DNA from: Chara braunii
Taxonomy: Eukaryota; Streptophyta; Charophyceae; Charales; Characeae
Length of the DNA: 24,813 bases
Direction of reading: 5' to 3'
Assembly (NCBI GenBank): GCA_003427395.1
Contig: BFEA01000958.1
Location: forward strand, 245,465 to 270,277
Shown: positions 1 through 7,949 of the stretch, one piece after another
Layout of the letters: every line of letters begins with the position of its first letter
How positions within the stretch are numbered: position 1 is the first letter of the stretch
Made by a program: the position numbers and the translations under genes
Notes under the pieces: model-generated
The model's input: only the letters and a program-made list of their open reading frames with translations
Databases searched by the model: none
What the model was told of the DNA's origin: nothing

Positions 1-303
1 TGCGTCCAAGAGACCGCCTTTCTGCAGTGTTCCGCGTCTAAGGATTTTTACTAAAAGGTCTCCACTTTCCTTGGCGGACCAGAGATCTCCTGCCTTTATT
101 TTCAGAAGCTGCAGGTCTTTTAGTCCTTCCTGGTCCAGCCACCACAACTCATCTGATTTCAGGTGGTCGTAAAGCACGTAGATGTCTCTGATCCCTAATC
201 TCTCTAGCCCCTGAGATAGCACCAGGGCCGCTGAGGCCCCTGCAGGGAGGCGGTTGTGAACCAGCTGATGGATGTCCGTTTTCCCTAACACCGAGCTCCC
301 AAC
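1..303 (-). CDS. In-frame continuation of the gag-like frame, segment 4, partial at window edge
   Basis: Beyond the TAG at 304-306 the same frame is open for the remaining 101 codons and runs off the left edge of the window. It reads as a plausible globular protein (LVLSQGLERLGIRDIYVLYD, WWLDQEGLKDLQLLKI, SGDLLVKILRRG). Such short alternating hydrophobic strings can occur in retroelement polyproteins, but no catalytic motif of endonuclease, reverse transcriptase or RNase H is present. It has no start codon of its own near the break. The rest of the element should lie to the left of the window. Confidence 0.4.
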
Positions 304-768
304 CTAGGAGGTCAGTGAACATAATACTGAGGAGTATCCCTGAAGTGAGACTTCGCCGTGTGTGGTCCCCGGGGGGCCGGACAACCCCACCTCCCATGCC
401 CCGTCTCTCCGCCACACCGGAAGTAGGACTATACCTTTGTCAGTGGGGGTCTCGCTGGAGGGTGCGCCCTCTAATAAATGTCTGATTTTTTGTCTGCGGC
501 TGGTGAGGTCCGTATCCGGGGGCTTGGGGGGGGTGGGCTTATGCGGGGCGGGTGGTTTGGCCGGTTTTGCCAGGTCCCAGGAAGGCAGCGCCAAACAACG
601 GTTTTTTGTAGGGTCTGGGTCATCTTTCTGTAGCGTTCCTTTTGGGCATTCCCCGACCTCTCGTTTCTGCTCGTCCACTGAACTTGTCCACATATCACTC
701 TCTATCTTGTCTGTGCAACTGTTCTGTGCTGCACCTTCCCTCTTTTCCTGTTCTTCCCCTGTCGTCCC
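304..768 (-). CDS. In-frame continuation of the gag-like frame, segment 3
   Basis: This is the third segment of the same frame, between the TAG at 769-771 and another TAG at 304-306. It encodes about 154 residues and contains an ATG at 691-693 that could serve as an internal start. It begins with the end of the charged linker (the motif EEQEKREGAAQN echoes the previous segment), passes through a proline/lysine-rich stretch (PAKPPAPHKPTPPKPP), and ends in a more globular piece (GIVLLPVWRRDGAWEVGL). No domain is recognised. It is listed because the frame is kept across stops, not because independent translation is likely. Confidence 0.35.
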   Translation of the reverse strand, partial: GTTGEEQEKREGAAQNSCTDKIESDMWTSSVDEQKREVGECPKGTLQKDDPDPTKNRCLALPSWDLAKPAKPPAPHKPTPPKPPDTDLTSRRQKIRHLLEGAPSSETPTDKGIVLLPVWRRDGAWEVGLSGPPGTTHGEVSLQGYSSVLCSLTS

Positions 769-1539
769 CTATCCCTCTGTATTTTTTTTGCTCCTGATCT
801 TTGTTGCACCTTCCTTCTTTTCATGTTCCTCCCCGGTCTTTTCCCCGTCCTCCTTCTCTTTACTCCACTGTTCCTCGCCCCGTTGGCCCTCAGCTTGTTG
901 TCCCTCATCCCTCAGTAGTGTCTTGTCAGGGTCTTGAGGAGCCACAGTGTCTATCCCCGTGTTCGCTAGCCCCGGTTCTGTACTTTTGTTATTGTTGTTT
1001 TGTGCTGTGCCGTCCCCCCTTTTCTGCTCTTCCCCCACTGTCCCCATCTCGTGTTCTCCATTTTCCTCTCTTCGCTGTCCCTCTTCTTGCTGCCCCTGAG
1101 CCTGCTGCTTCCGCCGCACTGTTTCATTTGCAGGCTGGTTGGGCCCCGGGTCCGGTTCACAATTCCTGTTTTGTTTGTGCTGTTCCTCCTTCTGTCCCGT
1201 TTCCTCGTCCGCAGTCTGTTCGGTTCCGGGGTCTGGTGGGGGGTGTCCCTTTTCAGTGGGGCTGCAGGGAGGGTGGAAGCGGGCAACCACTATACCCAGG
1301 ATTCTGTGACAAATATCTGACCAGTTTGCCCCCACTGGCAGCCCGTGGAGCAGGGCTCTTTGGAGGCTTGCGCTGCCTTCCAGCAGGGGGATAAGCTCCC
1401 TGTATGTGTTGTCCCAGAACTGGTCGCTCCCTTCCCCAAATCGCAGGTGCAGATTATCCATCACCCAGTCTGCCACGTCCTGCAACCCTACTCTTGGCGC
1501 TCCACTCCCTCCCTCCGGGGTAGTGGTCTGGTCTGCCCC
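769..1539 (-). CDS. In-frame continuation of the gag-like frame, segment 2
   Basis: After the TAG at 1540-1542 the same reading frame continues for 256 codons without a stop, to a TAG at 769-771. The first ~80 residues look globular (ADWVMDNLHLRF, YRELIPLLEG, RILGIVVARFHPP). The rest is a very hydrophilic E/Q/K/N-rich linker with repeated motifs of the type GEEQ-K-G-AQN. There is no ATG at the start of the segment, so it would be translated only if the TAG is read through, or if it is a mutation in a formerly longer ORF. No known family is recognised. It may be the remainder of an unusually long ORF1, or an ORF2 leader. The neighbouring segments share the same strand and frame. Confidence 0.45.
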   Translation of the reverse strand, partial: GADQTTTPEGGSGAPRVGLQDVADWVMDNLHLRFGEGSDQFWDNTYRELIPLLEGSASLQRALLHGLPVGANWSDICHRILGIVVARFHPPCSPTEKGHPPPDPGTEQTADEETGQKEEQHKQNRNCEPDPGPNQPANETVRRKQQAQGQQEEGQRREENGEHEMGTVGEEQKRGDGTAQNNNNKSTEPGLANTGIDTVAPQDPDKTLLRDEGQQAEGQRGEEQWSKEKEDGEKTGEEHEKKEGATKIRSKKNTEG

Positions 1540-3522
1540 CTATTCCTGAGCATCAGTCATCTCCACCTCCGGGGGGGAGGGGGGAGGGGGGGGGGACCCC
1601 GGGACAGTTTCTATGTCCATAGGTTCCACTCCGAAGGCATCCTTGAGCAGGTCATCTGGGTCCTGCTGTGCTGTCGTTTTTTCCTTCGCTGGCTCAGGGT
1701 GATGGGGGGCGTGGGAAGGGCCGGGTTCCTTTCGTTGTTGTGCCCCTTTTGTTTCCTGAATTGTTCGTTTGCCCACTGACATGTACTCCTTTGCTGCTGG
1801 TCCCCATCCCCGACTCATTTGTCCTCCTTGAGGTTGTTTGCTTGGCTGTGTGGGTTGTCTGCTGTCCCCTTGAGGAAGTAAGGGTTTGGGAGTCGGCGCT
1901 TTCACGTTCTGAGGTTTGGAGGGTTGCGTGACCGGCGCAGTCTTCTCAGTCGCTGGAGGTGCCGTCCTCGGAGGTGGCACCCACTCGTTGGGCGGTCGTG
2001 TTGCCCTGCACTGGTCCCCCCGCCCCTCCCAAGTCCAGCCTTTGGGTCGGCCTTCGGGATCGATGTCCTGCAAGTAGACCCACTCTTCTTGGCCCCGGTC
2101 CGCAGTGGTCCATCTGTTGGATCTGCGGGCGTCCTGTTGGAGCCGCCCAGCCTTCGGGCCCCGCATATTAGGGTGCTGGGGGCATGCAGACTCCGTGCTC
2201 AGATGGCCATACACCCGACACTTATGGCACCATGGCCTGAACTTATGGGCAGTGTGGATTTGGTAGATCTTCCCCCCCATTCTGTAGGGGATTATATCAT
2301 CCATGGAGAATGGCTGGTCCTTGGGGAGGTCGAGTGCCAGCATCATATAGTCATCCCGCCTCGCCACAAAGGAAGGGAGCGGGTCGATGAAATCAACGAT
2401 ATTGTACTGTTGCCCCAGATCATGGACAAACGCGGCCTGTACCTCTACTGGAATGTGCCTCATTTCCACCCAGAAGAAGTTTTTCATTAGTTGTTCCCTC
2501 TTCTCTGTCGGGGTCAGCTTTTTCGGTTGCCATAGAAAAATCCTCACCTCCGATCCTTCCCATCTTATTCTTCGCCATCCATCTATTCGTTGCTTGTCAT
2601 GGGTAAAGAGACTGAGGACCGTGAAGACAGTTGACGAGAGGGGGTAGATGAGAAAGAATTCCTGTACCGCCTCGGGACTGCCTTTCATTTCTTCTAGGCG
2701 TTTACTTATCCAGCGAATTTTGTCATTAACTGATTTTTGCGCGATATCCCCGTGGAACAACCAATTATTGGCGTGCTTGATGTAAGCGTTGTCCCTTGCT
2801 TCCTGTTTGTCCGCTGGATATGTCTTCATCACGGTCTTCCTCCCTTCCTGCTCAACTACTTGGTTTTCTGAGGGAAGGAGATACAGAGTGAGGAAGTATG
2901 CTCTCGCCGATGAGAGGTTGCGGAGGGGTACCTTCAGCGTCTCTTCTTCCCCCTGCTGTGATGTGCCTCCGTCTCTTTTGATGGAGAGGGTTTTTTCCTG
3001 GATCGTACTCCTTACCCGCTGTGCCCATGAGGCTTTTGGTCCGTTTGTTGCTTCCTCCCGATTCTGAGAGGTCGTCTCTTTTTGGGCTCTTTTTCCTGCG
3101 CTCTTTTCTGTGTTTTTCTCCTCTTCTGTCAGCATCTCTTCATCTTCTTCCCCCTCCTCTCTTTGATCCGTGTCTTTTTCGTTCTCGTTTACTTTTCCTG
3201 CAATAAGCATCACCAGGTTTTTGTCCTGGGGTGCTCCCTGTGGGGCCCAGTCCTCTTTCCCCGGGTCTGCGGCCAAGTCTTCTTTCCCCGGGTCTGCGGA
3301 TGCTGGCCCGTCCGGGCGGGAGCTCATAGCCTCTTTGGGAGTTGGCCATTGCTGACACGCACCTAGGGGAGGGGGGCGGGGCGGATGCAGGCTTGGCTGC
3401 ATCCTTGGTGCCGGTCTGCTGTAGGGGCAGATCGCCAGCTGTCTTCCCACGTTATGTCTCTTCGCTCCTTGGTGGAAGATGAGGGACCCGGCCCCCCTGA
3501 CCCTCCTGTACCCTAGTTCCAT
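1540..3522 (-). CDS. Retrotransposon gag-like ORF1 protein with zinc knuckle
   Basis: This open frame encodes 660 residues if it starts at the first ATG (3520-3522), which has G at -3 and +4. The frame is open slightly further upstream, and an ATG at 3325-3327 is an alternative start. The N-terminal third is rich in charged residues and contains a short direct repeat (ADPGKED twice). The middle holds a DUF4283-like globular region with the segments IFLWQPKKLTP, VEMRHIPVEVQ and MMLALDLPKDQPF. It is followed by a CCHC-type knuckle, CHKCRVYGHLSTESAC (spacing C-x2-C-x4-H-x6-C, longer at the end than the classical knuckle). The C-terminal third is proline/glutamine-rich. This order matches the nucleic-acid-binding ORF1/gag proteins of plant-type non-LTR retrotransposons, which coat element RNA. 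No reverse transcriptase is visible in the window, so the LINE assignment is inferred. The frame ends at a TAG (1540-1542), and the same frame stays open beyond it. Confidence 0.7.
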   Translation of the reverse strand: MELGYRRVRGAGSLIFHQGAKRHNVGRQLAICPYSRPAPRMQPSLHPPRPPPLGACQQWPTPKEAMSSRPDGPASADPGKEDLAADPGKEDWAPQGAPQDKNLVMLIAGKVNENEKDTDQREEGEEDEEMLTEEEKNTEKSAGKRAQKETTSQNREEATNGPKASWAQRVRSTIQEKTLSIKRDGGTSQQGEEETLKVPLRNLSSARAYFLTLYLLPSENQVVEQEGRKTVMKTYPADKQEARDNAYIKHANNWLFHGDIAQKSVNDKIRWISKRLEEMKGSPEAVQEFFLIYPLSSTVFTVLSLFTHDKQRIDGWRRIRWEGSEVRIFLWQPKKLTPTEKREQLMKNFFWVEMRHIPVEVQAAFVHDLGQQYNIVDFIDPLPSFVARRDDYMMLALDLPKDQPFSMDDIIPYRMGGKIYQIHTAHKFRPWCHKCRVYGHLSTESACPQHPNMRGPKAGRLQQDARRSNRWTTADRGQEEWVYLQDIDPEGRPKGWTWEGRGDQCRATRPPNEWVPPPRTAPPATEKTAPVTQPSKPQNVKAPTPKPLLPQGDSRQPTQPSKQPQGGQMSRGWGPAAKEYMSVGKRTIQETKGAQQRKEPGPSHAPHHPEPAKEKTTAQQDPDDLLKDAFGVEPMDIETVPGSPPPPPSPPEVEMTDAQE

Positions 3523-3537
3523 CGCTAGGGCGGTCAA

Positions 3538-3960
3538 CTGTGGGGACCTGAAGCACCTGTGTTGTCTGTTTGGCTGCTTAGGTTGGTTGCGCCACTTATT
3601 GATTCAGTGATGTCGGTTTAATGGTGGCGTTATGATGGTAGTTTGTGCTGTTGGGTTCTCCTATTAATTGCTTAGTCAGGATATTGTCGTTGTTCCTGCG
3701 TTAGTGGTCTCTCCTATTGATCCTGTATTTGTTATTGTTGTTTTCGGGATTCCTTTCCTTGGTTTATTGCTGTTTTGATCGTTTTTTTTTTTTTTTTGGA
3801 TCCTCGCTCGTTTGCCGGCTCGGGGGGGCCTCGTGGGGGCAGGGGGGGGGATGGAATGGGCGGGGGGAAAGCCCTGCACCTACCTGTTTTCTACCCGCAT
3901 CGTTGACCGCCTTCGGTTCTCATCATTTGACCGTCGATCACCTTTCCGCTCCGGTGCCTC
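3538..3960 (-). other. 5' leader of the gag-like element (non-coding)
   Basis: No convincing ORF is present. The stretch contains an 18-nt T run (about 3780-3797) and G-rich blocks near 3835-3870. It separates the ORF1 start from the GC-rich direct repeats further upstream on the minus strand, so it is most simply the 5' untranslated leader of the retroelement. Confidence 0.4.
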
Positions 3961-3965
3961 GCCGC

Positions 3966-4272
3966 TTCCGTTGAAGCTGCGCTCGATTGCCTCCCTTCGT
4001 CTCCAATCTTCTCCCGCCTCGCACCCCCACCGCCCTCCCTCAACCTTCGCGCTGACTGCCGTTTCGCTGTCACGTTGGTCTCCCGGTGCTCGTCGGTGGT
4101 GTCGTCTCGCTGTTCTGTCTTACACACTTTGGCAATCCGCAGGCTTACTCCACTCGGACTCCGCGCATCTCCCACCATTGCCCCGTGATTGGAGCTCGTC
4201 GGTCATGGAGTTCCCATGTGGAACCCCCTCGCCCGGGGTCAAACTACATTCCGCGCCAGCCCGTGACGCAGC
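3966..4272 (-). repeat. Direct repeat upstream of the gag-like ORF, copy 1
   Basis: This GC-rich copy matches 4427-4788 in the same orientation. Shared landmarks include CGCGCCAGCCCGTGACGCAG (start 4252 versus 4769, offset 517), a CTCCCRCCTCRCACCCCCAC block (4011 versus 4526, offset 515) and GCGCTCRATYGC (3979 versus 4438, offset 459). The offset change reflects a ~56-bp insertion in copy 2. Minus-strand translations of the two copies are also alike (SGVSLRIAKVCKT and SGVSLGIAKVCKT). The position before ORF1 recalls the tandem promoter monomers of some mammalian LINE-1 elements. Confidence 0.7.
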
Positions 4273-4426
4273 CTCACGTACTTCGTCCGTACCCTTGTTC
4301 CCCTTGGTCTCGTGACGCTTCCTGTTCACTCCGACCTCCCCCTCGTTCCCCCACTCACTCTGCACTCTCCGAGCCCTCTCCTCCTGCGTGCTCGCCGATG
4401 CTGCCCGATGTTCCACTCGCCTCCGG

Positions 4427-4788
4427 CCCGTAATGTTGCGCTCAATCGCCTGTGTTGCACGGAGCTGCACCAGCGTCGCTGTTTGCTTAGCTCGCCTACT
4501 CGTCCCTCCCGTCGTCTCTAATTGTCTCCCACCTCACACCCCCACCTCCCTCCCTCGACCCTCGCGTTGACTGCCTTTTCGCTGTCGCTTTGATCTCCCG
4601 GTTCTCATCGGCAGAGTCGTCTCGCTGCGCTGTCTTGCACACTTTAGCAATCCCTAGGCTCACTCCACTTGAACTCCACGTATCACCCACCTTCGGTGCC
4701 CCATGATCGGAGCTCGGCGGCTATGGAGTCTCCACGTGGAACCCCGTGCCCGGGGTCAGACCTCCTTCCGCGCCAGCCCGTGACGCAG
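4427..4788 (-). repeat. Direct repeat upstream of the gag-like ORF, copy 2
   Basis: This is the outer copy of the duplicated GC-rich block, with an internal extra segment of about 56 bp (about 4450-4500) relative to copy 1. The two copies have clearly diverged, so the duplication is not recent. If the minus-strand element is a LINE, this copy is nearest its 5' end. Confidence 0.7.
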
Positions 4789-4929
4789 TGATGTCTAGTG
4801 CGCGTGTCCTGCCACGCGTGCGCGAAGCGCGCCTCCCATTCACTACAGACTTGTTCCGGCCGCCAGGAACAGCCAGGAACATTGTGCAAGCAAACCAATC
4901 ATAGTCTAGACCCAACATACAACACCATG

Positions 4930-5115
4930 GACGATCCCTTGGGTGGTGTGCAGGCAGTGTCTATAATACATTACCTGCACCAGTCCAAAGGGGTATGCAA
5001 GTGACCGTGCATTATGTAACCCGCCGGTGTCTCTGCACAGAGTTGCTGAGTTTTGAACCCGCAACCTCAGACCACAATGCACATTGACAACCGGTGCCCC
5101 CAAAACAAAAAAAAA
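4930..5115 (-). mobile_element. tRNA-derived SINE-like sequence
   Basis: Read on the minus strand, the segment starts near a CACCGGTTGTCAATGTGCAT block and then shows a good Pol III box B (GGTTCAAAAC, about 5052-5062, matching GWTCRANNC), embedded in a tRNA-like context (GGTTGCGGGTTCAAAACTC). Box A is only weakly recognisable. The left limit is uncertain and no target-site duplication was found. It may be a SINE remnant or a tRNA pseudogene. Confidence 0.4.
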
Positions 5116-5197
5116 ACTGAACAACTTCCCCTGGAGTTTTTCGCGAAATGAACAACATACTTTTTTTTTAAAATGGGATAACTTCAGTACAGTCGCA

Positions 5198-5381
5198 AAA
5201 ACGATTTATGATTGCACTATGGGGCAAGATACAGTTTGCAATTGCACTATGGGGGCAAGATACAGTTTGCAATTGCACTTGGGGCACCCTACCGGGCCAG
5301 AAAGCTGGGTTGTATACATTGCGCAAACTGCAATTCAAAACTGTATCTTGGCCGGTAGTGCAAGCATAGCTCAATTTTTAT
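5198..5381. repeat. Foldback repeat with a duplicated left arm
   Basis: The left arm contains a ~33-bp unit (GGCAAGATACAGTTTGCAAT) repeated in tandem at about 5223 and 5256. The right arm (about 5321-5381) is the inverted, diverged copy (ATTCAAAACTGTATCTTGGC). The arms extend for roughly 50 bp and could form a long hairpin. This is typical of a MITE or foldback element, but no target-site duplication is clear. Confidence 0.6.
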
Positions 5382-5703
5382 TTCTTACTTCACTTTTGGT
5401 CTGCCCGGGCAAGTGGTCCCTCTCCTTCCGGAGGATAACCCACATACGTATGCATCAGGGGGAAAAAGTCAATAAATTGAACCGCCCGCACTTCCCGGAA
5501 GTAGCGGTGGCATGTGCTCCAGCCATTGCTACATTGCCATGGCGTTCCACTCAAATGAATTTATGCCAGCGCCCCGGCCTGTTCATCCCAGCATACCATG
5601 GTGCATGCACGACGCAACTTCCGGAGATAAATCCAACGTTATGAGTACTGATATACCGCAACACCACACATGGCCATCTGTATGCCAGGTGGTTCACATC
5701 TAA

Positions 5704-5869
5704 GGGCGAGATCCCACTGGCAAAGAGGATTGTAGTAAGTGCCTGAATGTGGACGTGTTTGTGGACAGGTGCAAAAATTTGTGATTGATCTACTTTTCTG
5801 CATCTCTGTGTGGAACACGTCCAGATTCAGACAAGTATTCCAATCCTCTTTGCCAGTGGGATCTGGCCC
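5704..5869. mobile_element. Tourist/PIF-Harbinger-like MITE
   Basis: This is a 166-bp hairpin element. The terminal inverted repeats are about 57 bp long, starting GGGCGAGATCCCACTGGCAA on the left and GGGCCAGATCCCACTGGCAA read inward from the right, with a ~50-bp loop between them. It is flanked on both sides by TAA (5701-5703 and 5870-5872). A 3-bp TAA/TTA duplication is the hallmark of PIF/Harbinger transposition. It has no coding capacity, so it would depend on a transposase elsewhere. Confidence 0.75.
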
Positions 5870-6146
5870 TAAGTCGCAACCTTGTCATGTGCCAGGCCGA
5901 AGCTGAAGCATACACCACCAAGTTGCCCAACAGTGGCAGAGTCAAATCTACCTCTAGCCCCCTCCCCCTCCCCCTTCCCCAAGGCCCCTCCTTGCCCCAC
6001 CTAACCCTCCGCTCCTGCCCTGGATGGTGAAGGGATTGATGAAATGGCCGGCATTGCTTTGTTATTGCTGGGGAATCTAAAGACGATATGATGCTTCTAC
6101 AAGGGGCAAAACACATGGGATTAATGCGAACAACATTTGCCAGAAC

Positions 6147-6218
6147 GGTTCCGTGGTGTAGTGGTTAGCACTCTGGACTTTGAATCCAGCGACCTGGGTT
6201 CGACTCCCGGCGGGACCT
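6147..6218 (+). tRNA. tRNA-Gln (anticodon UUG)
   Basis: A complete 72-nt cloverleaf. Acceptor stem GGTTCCG pairs with CGGGACC (one T-G pair) and discriminator T; D stem GTGT/GCAC; anticodon stem CTGGA/TCCAG with loop CTTTGAA, giving anticodon TTG (34-36), which reads CAA/CAG; T arm CTGGG-TTCGACT-CCCGG. Internal A and B boxes are intact, CCA is not encoded, there is no intron, and a TTTTT Pol III terminator follows at 6229-6233. These are features of a functional nuclear eukaryotic tRNA gene. It is the only feature here that looks clearly intact. Confidence 0.96.
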
Positions 6219-6228
6219 TATGTACGGG

Positions 6229-6233
6229 TTTTT
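6229..6233 (+). terminator. Pol III terminator of tRNA-Gln
   Basis: A run of five T begins 11 nt after the tRNA 3' end, the usual position and form of an RNA polymerase III stop. Confidence 0.8.
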
Positions 6234-6502
6234 AACGATGAGACACTTGGTAGCGGCGTTCCTCGCAGGTGATCCTTCAAGTGTCCTAGAAGCTGGCTGT
6301 TGTTTAGGCAGTGCGTGTGGAACCCGCCAAAGGGTCCTGACCCAGTTGGTACACCCCTGAACTGTTGAAATGGCCACTCGAGTTCAATTCCAGATATTAT
6401 CAGATGAACACATTCTAAAATGGGGACTGGTATCAGAGTGAATAATCAGACAAACGAAGGAAATCATTTTCAGTAGCGTGGCCCGGTCAGCTTGATGATG
6501 AC

Positions 6503-6553
6503 AACTCAAGGCCATTTTTTTTTATTTTTTTTTTCGGGAACTCAAGGCCATTT
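6503..6553 (-). mobile_element. Tiny poly(A) retroposition footprint with 15-bp duplication
   Basis: The 15-mer AACTCAAGGCCATTT occurs at 6503-6517 and 6539-6553. The 21 bp between them are almost only T and end in CGGG, so the minus strand reads CCCG followed by a poly(A) tail. A target-site duplication of about 15 bp around a tail is what target-primed (LINE-driven) insertion leaves; here the body is almost completely truncated. Confidence 0.6.
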
Positions 6554-6645
6554 CATTGCCCCTGTTGTTTTTTCTTTGTTTTCAAAGAAGAGAGAGAAGG
6601 GAAAGAAGGAAAAAAAGTGGGTGCTACTCTGGTTTACCTAGTAAT

Positions 6646-6773
6646 GGCTGCAACTTTCATGACCAGATACAGCCAGTAATTACCTACTAGCTAGGAGGAA
6701 GAAGAAGGTAGGCTGCAACTTTTCTGACCAAATACAGCTAGTACTTATATATAGCTAGGAGCAAGGAGAACCT
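6646..6773 (+). repeat. 65-bp tandem duplication
   Basis: Two adjacent diverged copies begin with GGCTGCAACTTT at 6646 and 6711. They share GACCARATACAGCYAGTA and a TAGCTAGGAG block. No coding function is seen. Confidence 0.65.
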
Positions 6774-7079
6774 ACCTTAGGTGCTGATCCGGCAATACGT
6801 AAAAAGAGAAAAAACAAGAAAGTCCCTTGAGAGATGGACACGGGTAGTGCGGTGCTGAAAAGTAAACTGGGACCCCACACAGGCGGGTTCCGCGGGTCTT
6901 TCCCACGTACCACACCGGATTGATTTGGGCTTCCACCGAGACAGATGTTCCTGTGGCCCACCATGTGGCCTGGCCTCCAGTGTCGTACAGTTCTCTGCTC
7001 CACGCCGGACAACGAAAAGGGCGACTCATTTTTGCGGCAGCTTTCTCGGTAGGGATAGGGGTCCTTGACCTTTCCATTT

Positions 7080-7108
7080 TGTGTAGCGCCATTGCGACGC
7101 GCTACACA
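7080..7108. repeat. Perfect 10-bp stem hairpin
   Basis: TGTGTAGCGC (7080-7089) and GCGCTACACA (7099-7108) are perfect inverted repeats around a 9-nt loop. There is no T run next to it and no gene it clearly serves. It may be the end of an old transposon. Confidence 0.5.
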
Positions 7109-7577
7109 TGAGCCGAAAACATACCCCTAACAAAGCGCGGCGCCCTATGATTTCGGAAAGTGGTGGGATCTGCGCTTCTCAACGAAATTGGCTAACTTAC
7201 GCATTGTCGGATCAGAAGCTTATCTCTCCAGTAAATGCTCTATGAACGTGCATACTTAACTTTTTTTTTCTTTTTTTTTTTTCGCTTTCTGTTTGGGTTT
7301 CCTATTTTAAACCCCAGTTCACCCGAAGCAGAGTACTGCCCTTGCCTGTGTATGGGGCAAGACTCCACAACAGCATTTGGGTTTGGGCCTGGGCCGGTAG
7401 CGAAAGGGGCGTGCCACTTTCACAAGGTGGAGTTGCAGGCTTGGATGCCTCGGAAGGTAGCTTTGTGAACTTAGTCTCGTGTGAGCTGGTGGTGGTTTGA
7501 CTTCTGATTGGGATCCCACTTCCAGTGTTCAAAGCGGTTGATAAGAGCAGCCCCTCAAAGTGGTCCCTTTTCAAGAA

Positions 7578-7629
7578 GGCTCCAGTCCACTGGTGGGGAG
7601 CACCACCTGCTGGAAATATGGTCCAGCGG
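7578..7629 (+). repeat. 52-bp direct repeat, copy 1
   Basis: It matches 7887-7937 at most positions; the cores are TGGTGGGGAGCACCACCTGC here and TGGTGGGGAGCATCACCTGC in copy 2. The pair encloses a long poly(T) tract, which suggests a retroposed or duplicated unit. Confidence 0.65.
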
Positions 7630-7723
7630 GGCTTATGTATCCCTTGGGAATAACACTCACTATGGGGGCTTTACTGATGCCGTCTGATAACCCCTTTTCT
7701 GCTCACAAACTAACTTTACTCCC
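7621..7723 (+). repeat. Dispersed ~103-bp repeat, copy A
   Basis: It matches 24049-24151 in the same orientation and of the same length (shared GGGAATAACA, TTTACTGATGCCG, TGATAACCCCTTTTC, GAACTAACTTT with changes). This indicates an interspersed repeat family whose full element is not visible. Confidence 0.7.
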
Positions 7724-7768
7724 AGACGTACCAGCTTCTGTACCTGCACGACCTTCTGAAGCCCTGAG

Positions 7769-7773
<5 letters not shown>

Positions 7774-7811
<38 letters not shown>
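7774..7811 (+). repeat. 38-nt poly(T) tract
   Basis: An uninterrupted T run, read as poly(A) on the minus strand. It is probably the tail of a minus-strand retroposed sequence lying to its right (7812-7950), but no matching target-site duplication was found. Confidence 0.6.
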
Positions 7812-7814
<3 letters not shown>

Positions 7815-7886
7815 GCAAACATCTGTGGCAACCTGCTATCGGTGGTGATACGAGCATCCTCCAATAGCAAGCGCCAGTTTATAGAT

Positions 7887-7937
7887 GGCTCCAATCTATT
7901 GGTGGGGAGCATCACCTGCTGGAAACTGGATCCAGCG
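7887..7937 (+). repeat. 52-bp direct repeat, copy 2
   Basis: Second copy of the unit at 7578-7629, with several transitions relative to the first. Confidence 0.65.
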
Positions 7938-7949
7938 TCCCACTGACAA

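Larger units (their letters stand above)
6235..7560. other. Non-coding interval with no supported gene
   Basis: Apart from the small repeats listed separately, the stretch holds no frame with protein-like composition or a recognisable domain. A box-B-like GTTCAATTC occurs at about 6382. Two T-rich runs lie at about 7260-7282. The stretch at 7310-7360 resembles 24215-24265 (AGCAGWG, CCTGYSTATR), suggesting a degraded dispersed repeat. Confidence 0.5.

Noticed and set aside
362-2490. Several plus-strand frames opposite the gag-like ORF
   Set aside because: Shadows of the minus-strand frame, rich in Ser/Pro/Phe/Cys as expected for the complement of a charged coding sequence.
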